Part shown: positions 1 through 6,779 of the stretch, in pieces | Layout: the number at the start of each line of letters is the position of its first letter | How positions within the stretch are numbered: position 1 is the stretch's first letter | Assembly: GCA_023459915.1 (NCBI GenBank) | Contig: JAEWSN010000041.1 | Coordinates: 1 to 37,715, forward strand | Length of the DNA stretch: 37,715 nt | DNA from: Bacillota bacterium | GTDB lineage: Bacteria; Bacillota; Clostridia; DSM-8532 | Direction: 5' to 3' | Made by a program: the position numbers and the translations under genes | The notes under the pieces: generated by a model | Told to the model about the DNA's origin: nothing | The model's input: only the letters and a program-made list of their open reading frames with translations | Databases searched by the model: none

Positions 1-120
1 AAGGGCGGGCTCATCTTCGCGGGTATACTTATTGCAATCATGTTGCTGAAAGTGCTGGGTGATACTTATTACCATCATATTGTGGAGATCACAAGTGCTC
101 CTGTGAGCATATATGAGTAG
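1..120 (+). CDS. C-terminal end of a membrane protein (partial)
   Basis: The first frame is open from base 1 to a TAG at 118-120 and encodes about 39 residues. It begins with a glycine-rich hydrophobic stretch (roughly residues 3-19) that looks like a transmembrane helix, followed by a short polar tail. The start lies outside the window, so the family cannot be named. A long hairpin follows 17 bases after the stop, which fits the end of a transcription unit. The frame could be open by chance, so confidence is moderate. Confidence 0.4.
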   Translation, partial: KGGLIFAGILIAIMLLKVLGDTYYHHIVEITSAPVSIYE

Positions 121-136
121 CATTTTCCATATCTCA

Positions 137-195
137 TTTCGCACCCTGCGAAAAGATCTTGAAATAATTCAGTGTTTTTTTTGCAGGGTGCGGAA
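137..195. terminator. Long hairpin, possible bidirectional terminator
   Basis: CGCACCCTGC (140-149) pairs perfectly with GCAGGGTGCG (183-192). Flanking A and T runs extend the stem to about 18 pairs around a loop of about 23 nt. The T run lies within the 3' arm, so a simple factor-independent terminator is not certain. It sits between the partial membrane protein and the IS relic. Confidence 0.4.
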
Positions 196-201
196 TGTGG
201 G

Positions 202-271
202 TTTCAATTCATCCATGCCATTATTATATCAAATTATGTCAGAAATGTCCAGTGTTTATTTGGCGTCTCAA
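202..271 (-). mobile_element. IS630-family end relic (70 bp)
   Basis: These bases are identical to 3701-3770 of the intact IS630 element and lie in the same orientation. They contain the terminal inverted repeat and the first five codons of a transposase (minus strand, MDELK), then match stops abruptly at 201/202. A TA (272-273) follows the tip, as expected for IS630-family targets. It is a solo end left by deletion or recombination, not a mobile element in its own right. Confidence 0.9.
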
Positions 272-458
272 TAATTCCCAGATGAACCATCCCTTCTTGA
301 TACCGGTCCTGGTTCTTGCGACGAATCTCCATGTAGCCCAAAAAGGTATCCCGAGTAGGAAAAGAAGGTTCCCAGATATAACGAATCCCATTCCATTCTC
401 CCTGTCGCTGTTCTTGCGATGATTGCCGCTCAAGACCCCCAAACCGAAGCAGTGTCAC
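272..458 (-). pseudogene. 5' part of a small gene cut by an IS end
   Basis: A minus-strand frame starts with GTG at 458 (in-frame stop just upstream) and runs about 62 codons before entering the IS relic. The product is polar and Trp/Arg/Gln-rich, and I do not recognise the family. If the TA at the IS tip is joined to the left flank of the intact IS (2617-2647), the frame continues eight codons to a TGA that overlaps the ATG of the next ORF at 2620. That would rebuild a product of about 71 residues. The join is an inference. Confidence 0.4.
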
Positions 459-507
459 TTCCCATCATCCAGCAAACAATGTGATGTTCATACGGAATCA
501 ATGAATC

Positions 508-951
508 TCATGATTGCCAGCCGAATCGCGTGAACACCTCATTTCCCCAATAGTGGCCGATGCTGCTTGAAATATATGGAATTGTGTTGACAGGCAGTGC
601 GTTCAGCTTGTGCCACCTGAGTTCATCACACTTCTCAGGTTCCATGTTGACAATCTTGCCAGTCCACTTTTCAGATACGAAGAAGTAATCAATCCGTTCA
701 TCGTTCCCATTTTTCCGATGCATCACTTGAACTGGAATCAGGTCTTGACATGCAATGTCGATACCAGCTTCTTCCTTTGCTTCCCGCCTCATCGCTGACA
801 CAAAGTCTTCTCCTTCGTCGATGTGACCGGCAACCACACTGTAGTTGCCATCTTCATAGCCTGTGTTGAATCTCCTTAGCAAGAGGACTTCATCGCCCCT
901 TATGAGAAAAAGATGCACGGCAACCGCCATTTTATGCCTATTGTTGTTCAT
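508..951 (-). CDS. NUDIX hydrolase
   Basis: A 147-residue protein with a complete NUDIX box at residues 42-64 (G-x5-E-x7-REAKEEAGI), the Mg2+-binding and catalytic motif of enzymes that hydrolyse nucleoside diphosphates linked to another group. Size and architecture match single-domain MutT/ADP-ribose-type hydrolases; the substrate cannot be predicted. AAGGAAGG stands 8 bases before the ATG. It lies 40 bp downstream of a small membrane-protein gene in a leftward run of small cargo genes, next to a relic of an IS end. Confidence 0.9.
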   Translation of the reverse strand: MNNNRHKMAVAVHLFLIRGDEVLLLRRFNTGYEDGNYSVVAGHIDEGEDFVSAMRREAKEEAGIDIACQDLIPVQVMHRKNGNDERIDYFFVSEKWTGKIVNMEPEKCDELRWHKLNALPVNTIPYISSSIGHYWGNEVFTRFGWQS

Positions 952-991
952 TGCTCAACCTTCCTTGCATGTTTCTCTTCGATGATGATGC

Positions 992-1270
992 TCATATCCT
1001 GTTTCGCTTCAGGATGAATAAATTCGTTTTCCTGGTAATCCAATATTGCGAGATGATGAGCCCAATTCCGCCGAAGACAATCAGGCCGGATTTATGAATG
1101 AGAAATCCTTTTTGCACCCATCCCTTTACAACGACAACATCCGCGACACAGCCCAGTACGATTCCCGTCAGGCCAAGTACAGGGATATACTTCTCCGGGA
1201 GAAAGAGAAAACCACCCCACCAGTCTGTTTCCATCTTGCCATTCTGTACTGCTGCGCTTCTGACCCTCAT
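992..1270 (-). CDS. Small two-helix membrane protein
   Basis: A 92-residue product with two hydrophobic segments (about residues 31-49 and 61-75) and a basic C-terminal tail, so probably an integral membrane protein. The ATG at 1270 overlaps the stop of the upstream GNAT gene in an ATGA, which points to translational coupling. A second Met at residue 13 precedes a WWGG motif and is another possible start. I recognise no named family. Confidence 0.6.
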   Translation of the reverse strand: MRVRSAAVQNGKMETDWWGGFLFLPEKYIPVLGLTGIVLGCVADVVVVKGWVQKGFLIHKSGLIVFGGIGLIISQYWITRKTNLFILKRNRI

Positions 1271-1719
1271 AAAAGCTTTTCCATGCAGATTGATTCTGGC
1301 ATGTCTTTATACTGCCCATAATTGTCGATTCTCTTGTAGCCTCTTTTGATATACAGTCCCATTGCTGCCACTAAAGGGGCGCCCGTCTCCAATACAAGCT
1401 TTCCATATCCTTTGACTCTTGATCTCTCCTCCAACGTGTGCAACAGCAAGTTTGATATTCCTTTCCCTTGATACTCTTTCCTGACATACACCCTTTTCAC
1501 TTCAGCAATGCGGTCTTTAAAATGCTTAAAGCTGGCACATCCCACCGAGACCTTATCGATGTACACCAAGACAACATCATGAATGTCATCAAGTGTGTTG
1601 TACTGAATGTATTGCTCCCGCTGCTTTTCCCCACCAACAATCTCATTCAGGTTTTCGTCAAGCAGTCTGCACAATTCAACAAAATCTTTATCCCTTCCAT
1701 CAGTCAACACAACATTCAT
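1267..1719 (-). CDS. GNAT-family N-acetyltransferase
   Basis: A 150-residue single-domain GNAT. The acetyl-CoA pyrophosphate loop is clear (RKEYQGKGIS, following the beta-4 strand EVKRVYV), and the C-terminal GLYIKRGYKRI segment is the usual beta-6/alpha-4 region. It transfers an acetyl group from acetyl-CoA to an amine; the acceptor is unknown. GAGGAACA precedes the ATG. It is coupled to the downstream membrane-protein gene by a 4-bp overlap and follows a second, unrelated GNAT. Confidence 0.88.
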   Translation of the reverse strand: MNVVLTDGRDKDFVELCRLLDENLNEIVGGEKQREQYIQYNTLDDIHDVVLVYIDKVSVGCASFKHFKDRIAEVKRVYVRKEYQGKGISNLLLHTLEERSRVKGYGKLVLETGAPLVAAMGLYIKRGYKRIDNYGQYKDMPESICMEKLL

Positions 1720-1808
1720 TGTTCCTCACCGACCACTTCCACCCCCGCCAAACGGCGCTCCGGCATCCGACAGTTTTCCTGAACCGGAAGTTCATGAAAG
1801 ACCCTTCA

Positions 1809-2369
1809 TCACACGCACCGTGTTGTCCTCGCTTTATTTGAACGTAAAAAGTAGTGCTCCCTTTCAGGCATCTCGCCTTCGCAGAAATCAACTCTTTGCA
1901 GTGCATTCCTTCTTTCAACTGCTTCAGGGATTGCCTTGGTCGCAATCACGTCAACCTCAAACAGATCGAAGAAGTGCTCGCTGCAAACATCGAATATCTC
2001 GCGTAAGTCCTCTTCATTTTCATATCCCGAAGAAACATCAACCCGGAGTATTCCTGTTTTGACTTTGTATTTGCCAATGTAACCAAACATCTCGATTGTT
2101 CCAATCGCTCTGGACAGTGATTTGTCGATGATGGAAAAGCGAATGAAATCTTGTTGCGCATAGGCATCCAGCCAGGCTCTGATGCAGAGCACCATATCTT
2201 CTAACTTGTCCATGCAGAAATCACCTGAACACTTGTCCGCGTTGAAAAACTTCTGCGCCTTCTTGTCAGAGTAACATGGAAGGAGACCTTCTGCATCTGC
2301 TTCGGCAATGAGTCTCAGGATAAATTGTTCTGTTTCATAAGCAGGGCATACCACATATGGATCGTTCAT
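1809..2369 (-). CDS. GNAT acetyltransferase, RimJ-like
   Basis: A 186-residue protein resembling the ribosomal-protein-acetyltransferase branch of GNATs (ETEQFILRLI at the start, AIGTIEMFGYIG and a degenerate acetyl-CoA region in the middle, ALQRVDFCEGEMPE near the end). I chose the ATG at 2369 because GAGGAGG stands five bases upstream; an ATG 13 codons further upstream has no good ribosome site. The substrate is unknown. It is the second acetyltransferase in the cargo run, 90 bp upstream of the first. Confidence 0.82.
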   Translation of the reverse strand: MNDPYVVCPAYETEQFILRLIAEADAEGLLPCYSDKKAQKFFNADKCSGDFCMDKLEDMVLCIRAWLDAYAQQDFIRFSIIDKSLSRAIGTIEMFGYIGKYKVKTGILRVDVSSGYENEEDLREIFDVCSEHFFDLFEVDVIATKAIPEAVERRNALQRVDFCEGEMPEREHYFLRSNKARTTRCV

Positions 2370-2398
2370 ATAATCCTCCTCATCATGTTTGCAAATGA

Positions 2399-2620
2399 CT
2401 ATATCCATGACATCAAACAGGCTTCCACTCGTATCTTCTCATGAGCTTCTTCGAGCTTCAGCAGATTTCCGGTTGCGGATTCAACCACCGGAGTGATCTG
2501 TGTAGCCAGATCATATCCGCTGTCATCCATTTTCACAAGTGTACCCAATGATGGGGAAATGACATTCGCATAGTCACGCCATGCCGACAAGTCAAATTCT
2601 CTGCCTGCAAACCATGTCAT
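2399..2620 (-). CDS. Small protein of unknown function
   Basis: A 73-residue frame beginning MTWFAGREFD. It has no transmembrane segment and no motif that I recognise. It starts 28 bp from the left tip of the IS630 element and ends 29 bp before the GNAT gene at 2369. Its ATG overlaps the TGA that would end the interrupted frame described at 272-458, as in coupled operon genes. The ribosome site is weak. It may be a genuine small protein or a remnant. Confidence 0.4.
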   Translation of the reverse strand: MTWFAGREFDLSAWRDYANVISPSLGTLVKMDDSGYDLATQITPVVESATGNLLKLEEAHEKIRVEACLMSWI

Positions 2621-2647
2621 GATGTCTCAGAATAACCCATGACAATA
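2617..2647 (-). pseudogene. Possible 3' end of the interrupted small gene
   Basis: Reading leftward from the TA at 2646-2647, in the phase set by the fragment ending at 272, gives eight codons (VMGYSETS) and a TGA at 2617-2619. The stop overlaps the ATG of the next ORF. It is the expected missing tail if the IS inserted at a single TA in that gene. The evidence is phase and position only. Confidence 0.3.
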
Positions 2648-3770
2648 TTGTTCCGCCGATTAAACATCAGACGAGGCACCAGCATACTTCGTAAATTTCG
2701 AACCAAAATAGCTCTTCACTCTTTTTGGGTCCATTTGCGTCTTTTTCAAAACAGAACGAGCATTACCACTGAGTTCATCTTCTGACTTTGGAATTGGACG
2801 CTTGCTCATTTCCCTTTTCAAATCGCTGTTCAGGTATTCATCAGGATTATACTCTGGTGAGTACGGAGGTAGGTAGAACACTTCAATCTCATGTTTATGC
2901 TCCGTGAGCCATTCTTGTACTTTTTTCGCGCGATGAACCCGAAGATTGTCCAAGATCAATAGCACTTTCCGCCCAGTGTCCTTGACCAGCCGTTTCATGA
3001 AATCAATGAGTATATCCATGTTGACTGATTCCTTGGTGATTGTGAATCGAAGCTTTCCTTTGTTTGATATGGCCGACAGCATGTTCAACTTCAATCTCTT
3101 TGCTTCTATCTCGAGTATGGGAGTCTGCCCGACGGGCGCATATCCCTTGATATAATTGGCCGTGTTCTGAAGAGCTGTTTCATCGCCCCAATAGATCTCA
3201 GCGTTTTCAGCTTTCGCCTTCGCTGCAATCGCTGGATACTCCTCTTCCATCCACGACTTTACACGTTCGGCATCCTGCTTGTTAGCCCGTTTTGCTGGCC
3301 GTTGAACACTAAACCCCCACCGTTCCAGGTAATATCCGAGTGTGCTCAGCGGCATATCAATCTTGTAGTCCCTCAAGATCAGATCTCTGATGGCCTTCCG
3401 AGTCCACATGCAACACTTGAGTTTCATCTGCTCGGGGTTCTTGTCAACAATCACCTTCATGATTGCACGCTCTTGTTCTGGAGTAAGCGTCCGCTTCTCA
3501 CCAACTCTGCGTCCACGCTTTCCGGCTTTTATCCCTTCGATTCCCTTCTCCTCGTAGGCCTTTTTTGTTGCGTAGACCAGACTCCTGCTGACATCAAGTG
3601 CAACAGAAACCTCATCCGGCTTCCTGCCTGATTTCAACATTCTGACAATGTTTTTTCGAATTTGATATTGTTCTGATTGTGTCAGGTTTTTTGCGTTTGT
3701 TTTCAATTCATCCATGCCATTATTATATCAAATTATGTCAGAAATGTCCAGTGTTTATTTGGCGTCTCAA
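2648..3770 (-). mobile_element. IS630-family insertion sequence (1123 bp)
   Basis: The element is bounded by TA dinucleotides (2646-2647 and 3771-3772), the target duplication used by the IS630/Tc1 group. The imperfect terminal repeats match at TTGnnnCGCCnnnnAAACA (left tip 2648 inward, right tip 3770 inward). It contains one intact transposase gene on the minus strand. Its right end abuts the truncated integrase. The two flanks do not form one gene, so sequence has been rearranged around the element since insertion. Confidence 0.9.
2660..3715 (-). CDS. IS630-family DDE transposase
   Basis: A 351-residue full-length transposase. An N-terminal helix-turn-helix region (about residues 12-75, including DVSRSLVYATKKAYEEKG) binds the ends. 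The catalytic DDE triad is visible as GDE around D178, LILDNLRVH around D256 and PEYNPDEYLN with E293. It cuts and joins the IS at TA targets. The frame has no interruption, so the element may still be active. The initiator ATG lies 56 bp inside the right tip. Confidence 0.95.
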   Translation of the reverse strand: MDELKTNAKNLTQSEQYQIRKNIVRMLKSGRKPDEVSVALDVSRSLVYATKKAYEEKGIEGIKAGKRGRRVGEKRTLTPEQERAIMKVIVDKNPEQMKLKCCMWTRKAIRDLILRDYKIDMPLSTLGYYLERWGFSVQRPAKRANKQDAERVKSWMEEEYPAIAAKAKAENAEIYWGDETALQNTANYIKGYAPVGQTPILEIEAKRLKLNMLSAISNKGKLRFTITKESVNMDILIDFMKRLVKDTGRKVLLILDNLRVHRAKKVQEWLTEHKHEIEVFYLPPYSPEYNPDEYLNSDLKREMSKRPIPKSEDELSGNARSVLKKTQMDPKRVKSYFGSKFTKYAGASSDV

Positions 3771-3798
3771 TAATGATACACATGTCGAAGTGAGCGTG

Positions 3799-4809
3799 AT
3801 GACGCTGGGCGGCTGGCTGGACTTCTGGCTGGAGCGCTATTCGAAACCGGTCACACGGCAATCCACCTACATCAGCTATGAGACGTACATCCGGGTTCAC
3901 ATCAAGCCATCCATTGGCGACGTGAGTCTTCGCCACCTCACCGCTGACACCATGCAGAACTTTTTCAATGTATTGGCGGTCAATGGCCGGAAGGACAGAA
4001 AATCCGGCGGTCTCTCCACCAAGACACTTCGGAACATCCGAAATATGCTGCATCTGTCGCTGGAACAGGCGATTGTCAACGAGCTGCTGGTCAAGAATGT
4101 CATGAAGCTCATCAAACTGCCCAAGCAGCGGAAACAGGAAATGCGAGTCTTGTCTGTCCAGGAGCAGCAGCAACTTGAAGAGGCTATCCGGCAATCCAAT
4201 GAAGTGCTGCCCTGGGGGATACTGTTTGCGCTGTATACCGGGGTTCGGCTGGGGGAGTTGCTTGCGTTGAGGTGGTCGGACATCAATGAGGCGGCAGGAA
4301 GCGTATACATCAACAACTCGCTTCGCCGCCAAAGCATCAAGGGGGAGATCAAAGCGGGTGATTACACAATTATTCCATCAGATCCGGACAACAAGACCGC
4401 CTTGATGATTGGACACGTCAAAACCCAGAAGGCGAACCGGGTCATCTATCTGCCGCAGAAAGCGATGGAGGCGCTTTCGCATTTCAAGGACTGGCAGGAG
4501 GAAATGAAGCTGAAGAGCGGAGCGAGCTTCAACAAGATGAACCTTGTCATATGTACGGAGCAGGGCCTGCCTGTTGACGCAAGAACCTATCAGGATGTCT
4601 TCGGCAGGGTGGTTGCGCGTTCCGGCATCGTCAAGGCGAACTTTCACTGCACGAGGCACACCTTTGCCACAAGAGCACTGGAGCGGAACGCAGACCTGAA
4701 CACGCTGGCGGAGCTCCTGGGGCATGCCCAGCCGTCCACCACGCTGAACATGTACGGACACAGCTTTGACGACAGGAAACGGAAGCTGATGCTGGGGTTC
4801 GACACCTGA
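3799..4809 (+). CDS. Tyrosine-recombinase integrase, N-terminus lost
   Basis: From the ATG at 3799 (336 residues) the protein has the core-binding SAM-like domain (about 1-105) and the catalytic domain with R150, K208, H283-x-x-R286, H309 and nucleophile Y319, all present. ICE/phage integrases of this type normally carry an N-terminal arm-binding domain, absent here because the IS630 tip lies 28 bp upstream. The frame stays open back into the IS. The gene points at the 3' end of tRNA-fMet, 140 bp away, the usual position beside an attachment site. Catalytic residues are intact, but full function is doubtful. Confidence 0.85.
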   Translation: MTLGGWLDFWLERYSKPVTRQSTYISYETYIRVHIKPSIGDVSLRHLTADTMQNFFNVLAVNGRKDRKSGGLSTKTLRNIRNMLHLSLEQAIVNELLVKNVMKLIKLPKQRKQEMRVLSVQEQQQLEEAIRQSNEVLPWGILFALYTGVRLGELLALRWSDINEAAGSVYINNSLRRQSIKGEIKAGDYTIIPSDPDNKTALMIGHVKTQKANRVIYLPQKAMEALSHFKDWQEEMKLKSGASFNKMNLVICTEQGLPVDARTYQDVFGRVVARSGIVKANFHCTRHTFATRALERNADLNTLAELLGHAQPSTTLNMYGHSFDDRKRKLMLGFDT

Positions 4810-4853
4810 CAGGAAACAACATAAACACAAGTCCCCGAAACAGCCCCAGAATC

Positions 4854-4877
4854 AACTGCGGTACGAAACTGCGGTAC
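4854..4877. repeat. Direct repeat of AACTGCGGTAC
   Basis: The 11-mer AACTGCGGTAC occurs twice with a 2-bp gap (4854-4864, 4867-4877), between the integrase stop and the tRNA. Direct repeats here are often arm-type sites for the integrase; that role is an inference. Confidence 0.5.
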
Positions 4878-4910
4878 TAACCCCCAAAACCCCGCTTTTT
4901 CGCAGGGTAG

Positions 4911-4944
4911 CAAAAACCCTGTAAGCTTTACGCCTACAGGGTTT
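4911..4944 (-). terminator. Terminator of tRNA-fMet
   Basis: A 10-bp perfect stem (4914-4923 with 4935-4944, AAACCCTGTA arms) and an 11-nt loop are followed on the minus strand by a T run. It lies a few bases beyond the tRNA 3' end. Confidence 0.85.
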
Positions 4945-4949
4945 CACGT

Positions 4950-5026
<77 letters not shown>

Positions 5027-5060
5027 ATATCATATCGCCCGGTTTTTTGGGGGCTTGTTT

Positions 5061-5089
5061 AGTATAGCATGCCTTTGGAATGATTGCAA
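5061..5089 (-). promoter_or_regulatory. Sigma-A promoter of tRNA-fMet
   Basis: On the minus strand, TTGCAA (5084-5089), a 17-bp spacer and TATACT (5061-5066) stand about 35 bp before the tRNA. This is close to consensus. Confidence 0.85.
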
Positions 5090-5184
5090 ACTTTTTTCGC
5101 AGGCATTTCACAGAGGCGTCGGAGCACAGGTGCCGACTTTCCCTTGAGGAAAACGCTCTTGGCGTATCGGTACGCACCGCCAGT

Positions 5185-5319
5185 GCCGTCATCCCATAAC
5201 GCTTTTCAGGGGCCGTCATGTCATGCCACTTTTCACGTGTCATCACTTCATGCCACTTTTCATGTGTCATCATGTTGGTCCTTTTTTCATGGGTCATCGC
5301 GTCATGCATCTTTTCATGC
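5185..5319. repeat. Five 27-bp tandem repeats
   Basis: Units at 5185, 5212, 5239, 5266 and 5293 share GTCAT...CACTTTTCATGT-like sequence, with the middle units most alike. On the minus strand the period of nine codons reads as MT(H/R)EKWH-type repeats, but that frame runs on into the tRNA-fMet gene and has no ribosome site, so I call a minisatellite rather than a gene. Confidence 0.85.
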
Positions 5320-5437
5320 GGGGGTGGTATAGAGAAAACGGATGGACGTTTTTTGAATTCAGTATGGCCACTTGGGAATCGTCGTATTCCCTTGCGACAT
5401 CAGCTTGGATTGAGTCTTTTTGGAAGGAGTGTTTTTC

Positions 5438-6433
5438 ATGGAATCTCCCGGTTATTATGAAGCAATTGCGCGTCATTACGACGAGATTTTCCCCATCAAT
5501 CCGGTGGCGCTGGCGTTGATGAAGGAGTTGGCCGGGTCCAGCCCGACGCATATCCTCGATATCGCCTGTGGCAACGCCGCCTATGCGACTGCGTTGTCAT
5601 CAGATGGGTATCTGGTGGAAGGGGTGGATTTGGATGCCGGCATGATTCGTGCCGCACAAGGGAAGAAGTCGTCGCAAAAGAAACGAGAACCCGATGCCGC
5701 AAGTGTCAGGCATGAAACGGAGGCGCTTGCCCGGGAAAATGTTCAGCCGGATACAGACAGCCCTCGGCTGTTGCAGGGGGATATGCTGCACTTGGATTCT
5801 CTTGGCCTGACCTCGCCCCAGTTCGCATATTGCATTGGCAATTCGCTGGTTCACCTGTCGGATTACAAACAGGTGGGTGCTTTTCTTGAACAGGTCTACA
5901 ACCTGCTTCAGCCCAATGGCCATCTGCTCATACAGATACTGAACTACAATCGGATTCTGCATGATCATGTGATGAAGCTGCCGGACATACGAAGGGCGGA
6001 TGGCAGCCTGCTTTTCGAACGGTTTTATGAGTACGATCTTCCCGGAGGTGCGTCGCACATGCCACACGCGGATACTGCCCCGGAATCCTCTGCTTCGAAA
6101 GCGCCTGGCACTGAACCGACTGCCCCGGAATCCTCTGTTTCGAAAGCGCCTGGCACTGAATCGTCTGGCACGGAATCATCCGGCACTAAATCGTCTGCTG
6201 AAGCTGTTCCTGTCCACATCAGGTTTCACACGCGGCTTCATGTAGAGGGAAACATACTTGAGAGCACCATCCCGCTCATCGCGCTCGATTCTGAAACCCT
6301 GGAATCATTGCTGGAGGCAGCCGGGTTCCAACATATAATGCTTTATGGTGATTTCAAGCGTACAACCTATGACCCGGCAACCTCTTATGCCTTGGTGGTC
6401 ACGGCCATGAAGCGGTCGGTCATCCTTCTGTGA
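5438..6433 (+). CDS. Class I SAM-dependent methyltransferase
   Basis: A 331-residue protein with a SAM-binding motif I (ILDIACGNAAYATAL, about residues 38-52), motif II acid (VEGVDLD), and the later GHLLIQILNY segment of methyltransferases. AAGGAG at 5424-5429 places the start at the ATG at 5438. A Ser/Glu/Thr/Pro/Lys-rich insert (about residues 212-252), encoded by tandem repeats, interrupts the C-terminal half before the RFHTRLHVEG strand. A second charged insert lies near residues 74-104. The substrate is unknown. The insert is probably a surface loop that the fold tolerates. Confidence 0.85.
   Translation: MESPGYYEAIARHYDEIFPINPVALALMKELAGSSPTHILDIACGNAAYATALSSDGYLVEGVDLDAGMIRAAQGKKSSQKKREPDAASVRHETEALARENVQPDTDSPRLLQGDMLHLDSLGLTSPQFAYCIGNSLVHLSDYKQVGAFLEQVYNLLQPNGHLLIQILNYNRILHDHVMKLPDIRRADGSLLFERFYEYDLPGGASHMPHADTAPESSASKAPGTEPTAPESSVSKAPGTESSGTESSGTKSSAEAVPVHIRFHTRLHVEGNILESTIPLIALDSETLESLLEAAGFQHIMLYGDFKRTTYDPATSYALVVTAMKRSVILL
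6074..6193 (+). repeat. 45-bp and 15-bp tandem repeats inside the methyltransferase
   Basis: Two 45-bp units (6074-6118, 6119-6163) differ at two bases and are followed by two 15-bp units (6164-6178, 6179-6193) derived from the same sequence. All lengths are multiples of three, so the frame is kept. The units encode PESS(A/V)SKAPGTE-type residues. Confidence 0.9.
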
Positions 6434-6779
6434 ACCATGCGCTCCGACGCCGACAGGCAGTGCGTGGTTGAAGGGCCCTGATGGTGCCGGTTGCCCTTCC
6501 TTTGGACGCCTGGCGGAAGTCGGATTTTCGTGATGGCGGATGCCCTATAGATGCACTATAAGCGAATTATCCATTGTTTGCAGAGGAAGGGTGGGATACC
6601 ATAAGCATACGCATGTATGTGGGCGCGGATGTGTATGTGAACTTTTGTATCCGTGTGCGTGCGTGTATGTAAACTTGTGTATCTGTGTACGTGCGGTTCC
6701 AAGCCGTCAGGGGTTCAGCCTTGGGCGTGCTGGAATGTTACAGAAGTGTTACGGTACCTGGTACCGTCATGGAGGAGTC
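6434..6779. other. Intergenic region with GT-rich repeat
   Basis: No gene is visible. It contains two imperfect copies of a 32-34 bp GT-rich unit (6630-6663 and 6664-6695, TGTATGTRAAC...GTGCG) with alternating purine and pyrimidine stretches, then a palindrome just before the ABC exporter gene. I see no convincing promoter. Confidence 0.6.
6751..6767. promoter_or_regulatory. Palindrome upstream of ABC exporter
   Basis: ACGGTACC-T-GGTACCGT is a perfect 8-bp inverted repeat around one base, 12 bp before the start codon. It could be an operator for a dimeric repressor, or a small hairpin that covers the ribosome site. No regulator gene lies next to it. Confidence 0.5.

Noticed and set aside
508..2620. 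Integron gene cassette array
   Set aside because: The cargo is cassette-like, but the recombinase is not IntI-type and I see no attC-like sites between the genes.
177..4908. Near-identical TTTTTYGCAGGGT at 177-189 and 4896-4908 as possible attachment repeats
   Set aside because: A 12-of-13 match over about 5 kb is expected by chance about once, and neither copy includes tRNA sequence.
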